The position numbers and the translations under genes are program-made. A stretch of 64,000 bases of DNA from Bacteroidota bacterium (lineage in GTDB: Bacteria; Bacteroidota; Bacteroidia; Chitinophagales; BACL12): NCBI GenBank assembly GCA_016715425.1, contig JADKAC010000007.1, forward strand, positions 124,001 to 188,000. The letters run 5' to 3'. Each line of letters opens with the position of its first letter. Positions within the stretch are counted from its first letter, which is position 1. This document shows positions 54,963 to 62,385 of the stretch, in pieces. The notes beneath the pieces were generated by a model, which saw nothing but the letters and a program-made list of their open reading frames with translations, ran no database searches and was not told the DNA's origin.

Positions 54963-55255
54963 AACTATTTACACCTATAATTCTATTTTTTCTATTTGCA
55001 TCCTTTACTTGTAGCGCACAATATCAGGAAATCTCCGATTCTATATCCATAGATTTGAGCTTTAACAATTATAATTTTTCCAATGCAATTTCTACTGAAA
55101 ATAGAAACACAATATTTTTTTTAGAAGATAAAAATCCATTGAATTATAATTATCCGAATATTATTCTACCTGCATACTGCTTAGGTGCTTTTTGCAAATT
55201 CGAAAACTACCTGAATTATAAAAAGAAATTACCTGTAAATTTTGGAACGGATTGA
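54959..55255 (+). CDS. Small secreted protein, possibly shortened
   Basis: 98 residues. A signal peptide (LFFLFASFTCSAQ) is followed by a short chain with LPAYCLGAFCKFENYL near the end and a stop right after KKLPVNFGTD. Longer Bacteroidota proteins I remember share a motif like FC-x-E-x-K-(x)n-PVRFRLGS-x-YV and continue further, so this one may have lost its C-terminus beside the repeat tract at 55291. Coupled to the DUF2490 gene by an ATGA overlap. Confidence 0.65.
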   Translation: MKLFTPIILFFLFASFTCSAQYQEISDSISIDLSFNNYNFSNAISTENRNTIFFLEDKNPLNYNYPNIILPAYCLGAFCKFENYLNYKKKLPVNFGTD

Positions 55256-55290
55256 TAAGTATCGGGTATTGAGTACTGAGTTTTTAGGGG

Positions 55291-55403
55291 ATGGTGAATG
55301 GTGAGTAGTGAGTGGTGAGTAAAAAATCAGTGATGAGTAATCAGTAATGAGTTATTGTCAATGGTCTAAGTCAATGGTCTAAGTCAATGTTCTAAGTCAA
55401 CAG
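55291..55403. repeat. Dispersed phrase repeat, second locus (GTGAATGGTGAG..., then 13-bp GTCAATGGTCTAA units)
   Basis: One unit of the 60-69-bp type seen at 1323-1646 (GTGAATGGTGAGTAGTGAG, A-run, CAGTGATGAGTAATCAGTAA) runs from about 55291 to 55352, followed by three 13-bp units (55357-55395; GTCAATGGTCTAA) and a short remnant up to the stop codon of the lipoprotein gene. No gene is seen in 55256-55403. Confidence 0.85.
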
Positions 55404-55850
55404 TTAATCACAATTGATATACAAATCCGGAGTTTCGATAATATTACTCCAATTTCCTGCCCTGTCTCTTATTTGAATTGAGTAATGAAATGTATCTACA
55501 TCAGTTGCAGAAATGCAAGTAGAGATTCCTCGGGTTGCATGAATTACTCCTGAGATTGCTTTATGATTTCCCTCTAAATTCACAAATGGAATTTTACTAC
55601 CGATTCGATAACCCGGAACACGACTATCTTCCCAAAACATATTTAATGAATCAATTTCCAATCCGCCAATATCACCATCACCATCTTCAAAATAAATATC
55701 CACCTTCAAGCTATCCGGATCAAATTTTATAAAATTTACTTTGTTCACAGATTCAAAACGAATAAATGGTTCTATAGGATATTCAGGTGGCTTAATACAG
55801 GATGTAATAAGTATGGCAGTAATTGCAACTGAAAAAAATATTTTAATCAT
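55404..55850 (-). CDS. Small lipoprotein of unknown function
   Basis: 148 residues. A lipobox ILITSC (Cys near 18) is followed by a beta-rich domain with an acidic, glycine-rich loop YFEDGDGDIGGLEID (possible calcium site) and an Ig-like end (FHYSIQIRDRAGNWSN). Such lipoproteins are common in Bacteroidota and have no known role. Monocistronic; a -7 box lies 14 bp upstream and repeat DNA abuts the stop. Confidence 0.75.
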   Translation of the reverse strand: MIKIFFSVAITAILITSCIKPPEYPIEPFIRFESVNKVNFIKFDPDSLKVDIYFEDGDGDIGGLEIDSLNMFWEDSRVPGYRIGSKIPFVNLEGNHKAISGVIHATRGISTCISATDVDTFHYSIQIRDRAGNWSNIIETPDLYINCD

Positions 55851-55864
55851 AGTTTTGATAACAC

Positions 55865-55872
55865 CAAAAATA
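55865..55872 (-). promoter_or_regulatory. -7 box (TATTTTTG) upstream of the lipoprotein
   Basis: Reverse-strand TAnnTTTG match 14 bp before the lipoprotein start, in the 45-bp gap to the divergent LuxE-like gene. Confidence 0.4.
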
Positions 55873-55895
55873 ATGCATTATTATAACTTTAGCAC

Positions 55896-56885
55896 ATGGA
55901 GAGAGAGTTGCCACTATTAGACAATTTTATAAATATTACACCTGATAATTTTATAGCACCAGCACTTCAGGTGTTTTATTATCAGGCAAAAGCGGTTCCG
56001 GTATATCGTGATTTTTTACACCTGCTTGACGTGAAGCCTGAAAAAATTACGGCACTGCATCAGATTCCTTTTTTACCTGTGGAATTATTTAAAACACATT
56101 CGGTAATTGCAAATGGTTTTACTCCTGAAATAGTATTTGAAAGCAGCGGCACTACAGATAGCATTACTTCAAAACATCCGGTTGCAAATCTTGAAATATA
56201 TAAGCAGAGTATTTTGCAAACATTTAAAAAATTTTACGGAAATCCAAAAGACTATTGCATACTTGCCTTATTACCTTCATACATAGAGCGCAACAATGCC
56301 TCGCTGATTTATATGTGCAATTATTTAATGGAATTAAGTGGCAATAGCAACAATGGATTCTATTTGAATAATCAACAGGAATTAGCAGATGCAATAAGTT
56401 ATAATGAATCTAAAAAAATAAAGACATTATTGATAGGTGTCAGTTTTGCATTACTGGATTTTGCCGAAAAATTTCCAATGGCATTAGCGCAAACTATAAT
56501 TATGGAAACCGGTGGAATGAAAGGACGCAGAAAAGAAATTACACGCAATGAATTACACAAAATTTTAATGCATGCTTTTCAATTAAAAACTATTCATTCA
56601 GAATATGGTATGACTGAATTATTATCACAAGCATATAGTACAGGAAATGGTATTTTTTTTACACCACCATGGATGCGCATTTTAATTCGGGATACAACAG
56701 ATCCATTTACAATTTTAGAAACACAAAAAAACGGATTAATAAATATTATAGATCTTGCAAATCAATACTCATGCAGTTTTATTGCAACACAAGATACCGG
56801 CATATTATATACTGAAAATTCATTTGGAGTAACAGGTCGTTTCGATACGGCCGATGTGCGTGGTTGCAACCTAATGGTAGTTTAA
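55896..56885 (+). CDS. LuxE/PaaK-family acyl-protein synthetase-like protein
   Basis: 329 residues. The family pattern is visible: IPFLPVELFKTHSV, an SSGTT adenylate-loop motif (VFESSGTTDSITSK near 87), LIGVSFALLDFAE, METGGMKGRRKE and SEYGMTELLSQAY, with a DTG and GR-D end. Such proteins activate fatty acids or 3-hydroxyacyl groups as adenylates. No luciferase or reductase genes are near, so its role is probably in surface polysaccharide or lipid metabolism. Its last 4 bp overlap the pgi stop. Confidence 0.85.
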   Translation: MERELPLLDNFINITPDNFIAPALQVFYYQAKAVPVYRDFLHLLDVKPEKITALHQIPFLPVELFKTHSVIANGFTPEIVFESSGTTDSITSKHPVANLEIYKQSILQTFKKFYGNPKDYCILALLPSYIERNNASLIYMCNYLMELSGNSNNGFYLNNQQELADAISYNESKKIKTLLIGVSFALLDFAEKFPMALAQTIIMETGGMKGRRKEITRNELHKILMHAFQLKTIHSEYGMTELLSQAYSTGNGIFFTPPWMRILIRDTTDPFTILETQKNGLINIIDLANQYSCSFIATQDTGILYTENSFGVTGRFDTADVRGCNLMVV

Positions 56886-58540
56886 TTTTTATTGCGCAAT
56901 GCATGTACTGCATTAATCAATGCATTTGTAGAACTATCGTGCGATGTAATATTTTGGTCTGTATTTATTTCAGGTAAAATTTTCAATGCTAATTTTTTTC
57001 CTAATTCCACTCCCCATTGATCGAAACTAAAAATATTCCACAATATACCTTGCACAAAAATTTTGTGTTCATACATTGTAATTAAATTTCCTAAAGAGTG
57101 GGGAGTTATTTTATCCAATAAAAAAGTATTGGAAGGACGATTTCCCTCAAATACCATAAAAGGTGTTAAGCTTTCAATTTCTTCTTCTGATTTATCTTGC
57201 GATTTTAATTGTGCAATCACTTCCTCTTTTGTTTTGCCATTCATCAACGCCTCACTCTGTGCAAAACAATGGGACAATAATTTTAAATGATGATCACCTG
57301 TTTCATTTAAAGAATTTGCAGGAACAATAAAATCACATGGAATTAATACTGTGCCCTGATGTATTAATTGATAAAATGCATGTTGTCCATTTGTACCGGC
57401 TTCACCCCAAACAACAGGGCCTGTATTGTACATAACCTTCTTCCCATTGCGATCAATCGATTTACCATTACTCTCCATATCTGTTTGTTGCATATATGCA
57501 GGGAAGCGGTGTAAATACTGATCATATGGAAGTATTGCGTAAGTAGAAGTCTTATAAAAATTAATATACCACATTCCAATCAAACCCATTATTACAGGAA
57601 TATTTTTTTGAAATGGGGCAGTGCGAAAATGTATATCTGTTTCATAAGCCCCTTGCAATAATTCTTCGAAATTATCATAACCAATTGCAAGTGCAATGCT
57701 TAAACCAATGGCACTCCATAACGAATATCTGCCTCCAACCCAATCCCAGAATTCAAACATGTTTTCTGCATCAATTCCAAATTCTAACACTTCCTTTTTC
57801 GCTGTAGAAAGTGCAACAAAATGTTTTGCTACATATTTTTCTTGTTGTGCTGATTTCAGAAACCATTCCTTTGCAGTTTGTGCATTGGTCATAGTTTCTT
57901 GTGTAGTAAATGTTTTTGAAGCAATAAGAAATAACGTAGTTTCCGGATTTAATAATTTCAATGATTCTATTATATGTGTTGCATCCACATTAGAAACAAA
58001 ATGGAAATTAAAGTCGGGCAATTTATAATAAGCAAGTGCATCCACCACCATTGCAGGACCGAGATCCGAACCACCGATTCCAATATTTACAATGTCTGTA
58101 ATTTTTTTATTTGAATATCCTTTCCACTCACCCGAATGCACTTTGTTGCAAAAATCTTTCATATGAGCTCTCACCTTTTTCACATCCGGCATTACATCTT
58201 CTCCATTAGTAAATACCGGTGCATCCGACATATTGCGTAATGCAGTATGTAGCACCGCACGATTTTCTTTTTCATTTATAATTGCGCCATTAAACATCAG
58301 TTCAATTGCTTTCGACAACTCACATTCATCTGCCATATGACATAGCAAATCGAATATATTTTTATTGATTCTATTTTTTGAAAAATCAAAAATGATATCA
58401 TTAAAATGAATGGTAAATCCAGAAGCTCTTTCCGGATCTTTTTGAAATAGTTGTTTGAGATTGTATTGATTAATTTCCGTAAAATGCAATTGTAATTTGC
58501 GGTAAGATTCTGTATTTACAAATGCTTTTTTTGCTAACAT
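56882..58540 (-). CDS. pgi: Glucose-6-phosphate isomerase
   Basis: 552 residues, full length. It interconverts glucose-6-phosphate and fructose-6-phosphate in the cytoplasm. Family signatures: NIGIGGSDLGPAMV, SKTFTTQETMTNA, the WDWVGGRYSLWSAIG box, the catalytic histidine in GTNGQHAFYQLIHQGT and the catalytic lysine in FDQWGVELGKKLA. Lies 3 bp downstream of the BadF-type kinase gene on the same strand. Confidence 0.97.
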   Translation of the reverse strand: MLAKKAFVNTESYRKLQLHFTEINQYNLKQLFQKDPERASGFTIHFNDIIFDFSKNRINKNIFDLLCHMADECELSKAIELMFNGAIINEKENRAVLHTALRNMSDAPVFTNGEDVMPDVKKVRAHMKDFCNKVHSGEWKGYSNKKITDIVNIGIGGSDLGPAMVVDALAYYKLPDFNFHFVSNVDATHIIESLKLLNPETTLFLIASKTFTTQETMTNAQTAKEWFLKSAQQEKYVAKHFVALSTAKKEVLEFGIDAENMFEFWDWVGGRYSLWSAIGLSIALAIGYDNFEELLQGAYETDIHFRTAPFQKNIPVIMGLIGMWYINFYKTSTYAILPYDQYLHRFPAYMQQTDMESNGKSIDRNGKKVMYNTGPVVWGEAGTNGQHAFYQLIHQGTVLIPCDFIVPANSLNETGDHHLKLLSHCFAQSEALMNGKTKEEVIAQLKSQDKSEEEIESLTPFMVFEGNRPSNTFLLDKITPHSLGNLITMYEHKIFVQGILWNIFSFDQWGVELGKKLALKILPEINTDQNITSHDSSTNALINAVHALRNKN

Positions 58541-58543
58541 TTT

Positions 58544-59395
58544 TTACGCAATTTTTCTACGGTGATAATTTACTAATTCATCAATGGGTGTTCTTACAAT
58601 CAGTTGTGCCTGAATATCATATTTTTTAATCGACTCAATAAGTATATCAGAAAAATAATAACCAACAGATCCTACAAAATGAACAGGTGTAGTTTTATAA
58701 TTATCGAAACGACAAACAAAACATTCTATAAATTCATTAAAGCCATCTGAAATCATTTTGCGTAGATAAGGATGAGTAACATGCCTTAAAATAAATTCAG
58801 AATAAGAGGCAAGAAATAAATTCGGACGAGGCAAACGATATACTTGTTCTATCACCTGTCTTCTTACAGGTTGATATTCATTTTCAAAAGCTTCATGTAA
58901 ATCCTTCGGTAATTTATTGTAAAAGAAATCACGCACTAATTTTTTGCCGAGATAAGACCCACTTCCCTCATCACCCAAAATAAATCCCAAACTAAAATCA
59001 TCATTTAAAATTTTAGTGCCATCAAAATAACATGAATTAGAACCTGTGCCTAATATGCAAACTATACCCGGGTTAGCGGGCGTGGTAGCATAAACAGCCG
59101 CATATAAATCATTATTCACATGCACTTTTGTATCGGGAAAAATATGGGTTATCGCAGAACTTATTATACCGTTTAGCTTTTTATCCGCACACCCTGCTCC
59201 ATAATAATAAACATCATGAACATCATTTTTTATTTGTTGTATAGTGTCCACTTGATTGAGTTCATGAATAATCTGTTTAGTTGTAACTAAGTTTGGATTA
59301 AATCCCTGTGTAAGAAAATCATCCAATCGCCTTCCATTCTTATCAATCACTGCCCATTGCGTGCGAGTGCTGCCACTATCAGCTATCAATATCAT
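58544..59395 (-). CDS. BadF/BadG-type kinase (N-acetylglucosamine-kinase-like)
   Basis: 283 residues. An ASKHA ATPase: phosphate-1 loop LIADSGSTRTQWAV at the N-terminus, phosphate-2 loop VCILGTGSNSC (near 112) and FILGDEGSGSYLGKK (near 135), as in eukaryotic NAGK-like proteins of Bacteroidota. It probably phosphorylates an amino sugar such as GlcNAc. The start overlaps the end of the CNNM gene by 17 bp, and pgi follows after 3 bp. Confidence 0.87.
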   Translation of the reverse strand: MILIADSGSTRTQWAVIDKNGRRLDDFLTQGFNPNLVTTKQIIHELNQVDTIQQIKNDVHDVYYYGAGCADKKLNGIISSAITHIFPDTKVHVNNDLYAAVYATTPANPGIVCILGTGSNSCYFDGTKILNDDFSLGFILGDEGSGSYLGKKLVRDFFYNKLPKDLHEAFENEYQPVRRQVIEQVYRLPRPNLFLASYSEFILRHVTHPYLRKMISDGFNEFIECFVCRFDNYKTTPVHFVGSVGYYFSDILIESIKKYDIQAQLIVRTPIDELVNYHRRKIA

Positions 59396-60686
59396 TTATT
59401 TCCGTTTTAGTTTTAAAAATTACTTTATCAATACGAGTAGCATCCATATCCACCACTTCAAATTCAAATTCTTTCCAATCAATTTTTTCTCCTTCTGTAG
59501 GCAAACGATCCAATGCATTAATTATAAATCCGGCAACGGTATTAAATTCCTGATCATCCAACTTTTCAAATTCTTCAATTTCAAAATAATGTAGAAAATC
59601 ATAAAAGGGCATACCTGCATCCACCAGATAAGAACCATCTCCCCTATCGAGTATTGTGGTGCCGGGTAAATTTAATTCATCAAATTCACCTACGATTGCT
59701 TCCAATATATCATTAATAGTTACTAACCCTTGCACAGAACCATATTCATCAATAACCAATGCATAATGAATTTGAGAAACACGAAATTTTTCCAATGCAG
59801 AATAGGCTGTATTATTTTCGGGAAGAAATAACACTGGATTGATATAATTTTTTAATCCTTCAATCTGATTAGTAGCACTGGCAAGAAACAAATGCTTTAT
59901 ATAGACAATACCTTTTGTTTCATCCAAATCACCATCGCAAACGGGATACACGCTATGCACTTCAGATTTAATAGTCTCCATGGTTTTTTCAACAGATGCA
60001 TTAATATCCAACCATACAATATCGCTATGATGTGTCATCAGCGATGAAACTTTTCTATCACTTAAATGAAATACACGTTCTACAATATCCTGCTCGATTT
60101 CTTCTATTGCACCTGTTTCAGTGCCTTCTTGAATTATGGCTTTAATCTCTTCTTCCGTTACCTTATCATCGCTCACGGATTTTATACCAAATAATTTAAT
60201 AATTGCACCGGATGAACTCGTTAAAAACCAGATAAATGGTTTGGCAATTGTTGACAAAAAAGTCATTGGTGCGGCCAAATAAATCGCAATAGGTTCCGGA
60301 TTGGCCATACCAATGCGCTTAGGAATAAGTTCTCCCACAATTAATGTCAATGCAGTAATTAATATGATAACTATCGTTAAACTAATATTTGCGGCGTAAG
60401 GTGCTAAAAATTCTATTTGCACAAACAGTCCAGTAAAAAATTCTTTTACTTTTTCACCCGAAAACACTCCCAACAAAATACTGATGAGTGTGATACCCAC
60501 CTGCACAGTAGATAAAAATTTTGGTGGATCGTTGTGAATAGCAAGTGCAAGTTTTGCTTTGATATCGCCACGCTTTACCGCTGATTCCAATTTCGATCTA
60601 CGCACAGATACCATAGCAATTTCTGCCATTGCAAATAAGCCGTTAATCAACACCAGCACAAATATTATTAATAACTCAGAGATCAT
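59379..60686 (-). CDS. CNNM/CorC-type transporter-associated protein (hemolysin family)
   Basis: 435 residues: a DUF21/CNNM membrane domain (1-about 190, four helices, FAMAEIAMVSVRRSKLESAVKRG), two CBS domains (about 205-330, MTHHSDIVWLDI and ALVIDEYGSVQGLVTI) and a C-terminal CorC_HlyC domain (350-430). Such proteins mediate or regulate Mg2+/Co2+ efflux. GldE of gliding flavobacteria has the same layout, but nothing here supports that name. First gene of the leftward CNNM-kinase-pgi run. Confidence 0.92.
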   Translation of the reverse strand: MISELLIIFVLVLINGLFAMAEIAMVSVRRSKLESAVKRGDIKAKLALAIHNDPPKFLSTVQVGITLISILLGVFSGEKVKEFFTGLFVQIEFLAPYAANISLTIVIILITALTLIVGELIPKRIGMANPEPIAIYLAAPMTFLSTIAKPFIWFLTSSSGAIIKLFGIKSVSDDKVTEEEIKAIIQEGTETGAIEEIEQDIVERVFHLSDRKVSSLMTHHSDIVWLDINASVEKTMETIKSEVHSVYPVCDGDLDETKGIVYIKHLFLASATNQIEGLKNYINPVLFLPENNTAYSALEKFRVSQIHYALVIDEYGSVQGLVTINDILEAIVGEFDELNLPGTTILDRGDGSYLVDAGMPFYDFLHYFEIEEFEKLDDQEFNTVAGFIINALDRLPTEGEKIDWKEFEFEVVDMDATRIDKVIFKTKTEINDIDS

Positions 60687-60920
60687 AATTTAAAGACTAA
60701 GCTATTTAATTTGAAAAAATATAAGTAAAAAAAAATGCATGCTTGCCCATGCCGTAGATTCAGGATAAGGATCGGATAATGATGTCATCGTAATTTTTCT
60801 TCGAACTACAAAGGTATTAAAAATAAGAAAGTGCGATTTTTGTTCATATGAAAAAGGAGTAATTCCTTTAATTTTCCATTGTCCGATTATCTTTAATCCC
60901 ATTTCAATCTTAATACTTGT

Positions 60921-62234
60921 ATGAAAAGAACACCTATAGATCGTGTATTACAACCCTTAAATAACTACATTTCAAAATCTGCTACCTCGGGAATTTTGCT
61001 TTTTATTTCAGCATTGAGTGCTATTGTTATGGCAAATATTCCTGCCACTTCACACATGTATCATAATTTATGGGAAATCAAATTTACCATTGGTTTTGAA
61101 CCTTACGCTATCTCAAAAAATCTGCATCACTGGATCAATGACGGATTAATGTCAATATTCTTTTTCGTAGTAGGTCTGGAGTTGAAACGGGAAATTATGG
61201 CGGGTGAATTATCAAATCCAAAAGATGCGATGTTGCCTATTATAGCTGCGGTGGGAGGAATGGTTTTTCCGGCATTGATATATGCGTTATTTAATTTAAA
61301 TACTGATTCCTCCGGTGGTTGGGGAATTCCAATGGCAACAGATATTGCTTTTGCACTTGGCATTTTATATTTATTGGGCGATAGAATACCCACTTCTTTA
61401 AAAATATTTTTAACAGCACTTGCTATTGCAGATGATTTAGGTGCTGTGCTTGTAATTGCTTTCTTTTATTCATCAGATATTTCTATTAGCTCCTTAGCTT
61501 ATGGTTTATTATTTCTTGTAATATTAATTGCGGGCAATTATATGGGAGTTAGAAAAGCATTATTCTATGGTATCATTGGCATTGGTGGTGTATGGCTTGC
61601 ATTCTTACTTTCAGGTGTGCATGCTACCATTGCAGGTGTATTAGCAGCATTAACTATTCCTGCAAATGTAAAGGTGAATGAGCGTCAATACGTTTCTAAA
61701 TTAAATCAACTAAATCGCCAATTTGAATCTGCCGATCCTAATAATAATAGCTTAGTTACCAAGGAACAATTTAATATTTTAGAAGAAATTGTAACGCATA
61801 CCAAAGCAGCACTTACACCATTACAAAGACTCGAGCACGGATTACATCCAATTGTAGCATACTTTGTAATGCCCATATTTGCTTTTGCAAATGCAGGGAT
61901 TACTCTTTCAGGAGATGTGCTATCCAGCTTAACCAGTAATGTGGCGCTTGGAGTTATGTTTGGTTTACTGTTTGGAAAAACAATTGGTGTGTTGCTGTTG
62001 AGTAAACTCGCTATTCATTTTAAAATAGCTTCATTACCCACGGGTACAAATTTTAAAATGATAATCGGCGCTTCATTGTTAGCCTCAGTTGGTTTTACAA
62101 TGTCCTTATTTATTACTGAATTAGCTTTTCAAAATCCGGAATATATTTTTGAAGCGAAATTAGGAGTACTTGCAGCATCAACCATTGGTGGACTTTTAGG
62201 ATATTTTTATTTGCGTAAGGTTACTGCTGTATAA
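60921..62234 (+). CDS. nhaA: Na+/H+ antiporter NhaA
   Basis: 437 residues with about 12 transmembrane helices. The family motifs are FFFVVGLELKREIMAGEL (near 85), ATDIAFALG and the ion-binding Asp pair in ALAIADDLGAVLVIAFFYS (near 170). It extrudes Na+ (or Li+) for 2 H+ through the inner membrane. A cytoplasmic insertion at about 255-290 (VNERQYVSKLNQLNRQFES) is longer than in E. coli NhaA, as in other Bacteroidota. Monocistronic; the 234-bp gap upstream shows no gene. Confidence 0.95.
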   Translation: MKRTPIDRVLQPLNNYISKSATSGILLFISALSAIVMANIPATSHMYHNLWEIKFTIGFEPYAISKNLHHWINDGLMSIFFFVVGLELKREIMAGELSNPKDAMLPIIAAVGGMVFPALIYALFNLNTDSSGGWGIPMATDIAFALGILYLLGDRIPTSLKIFLTALAIADDLGAVLVIAFFYSSDISISSLAYGLLFLVILIAGNYMGVRKALFYGIIGIGGVWLAFLLSGVHATIAGVLAALTIPANVKVNERQYVSKLNQLNRQFESADPNNNSLVTKEQFNILEEIVTHTKAALTPLQRLEHGLHPIVAYFVMPIFAFANAGITLSGDVLSSLTSNVALGVMFGLLFGKTIGVLLLSKLAIHFKIASLPTGTNFKMIIGASLLASVGFTMSLFITELAFQNPEYIFEAKLGVLAASTIGGLLGYFYLRKVTAV

Positions 62235-62350
62235 TTATTTGTGAAGAATTATTTGACATTTTTACATTTAAATCTTTTCAAAATAATGTCATAAATCCGC
62301 TTTCAACATTTCAATAATTCTATACTAATAATTTGCTCGGGCTAAACATT

Positions 62351-62358
62351 TAACTTTG
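62351..62358 (+). promoter_or_regulatory. -7 box (TAACTTTG) upstream of the M43 protease
   Basis: TAnnTTTG match 27 bp before the ATG at 62386. A TTTG at 62332 lies 15 bp upstream, shorter than the usual 19-21 bp spacing. Confidence 0.5.
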
Positions 62359-62385
62359 AACACTTAAAATACACAGTTTCACAAT

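Noticed and set aside
60702..60902. 66-residue reverse-strand open frame in the gap before nhaA
   Set aside because: Product has no recognisable signal peptide or motif, and the gap is only 234 bp and AT-rich; I see nothing else in it.
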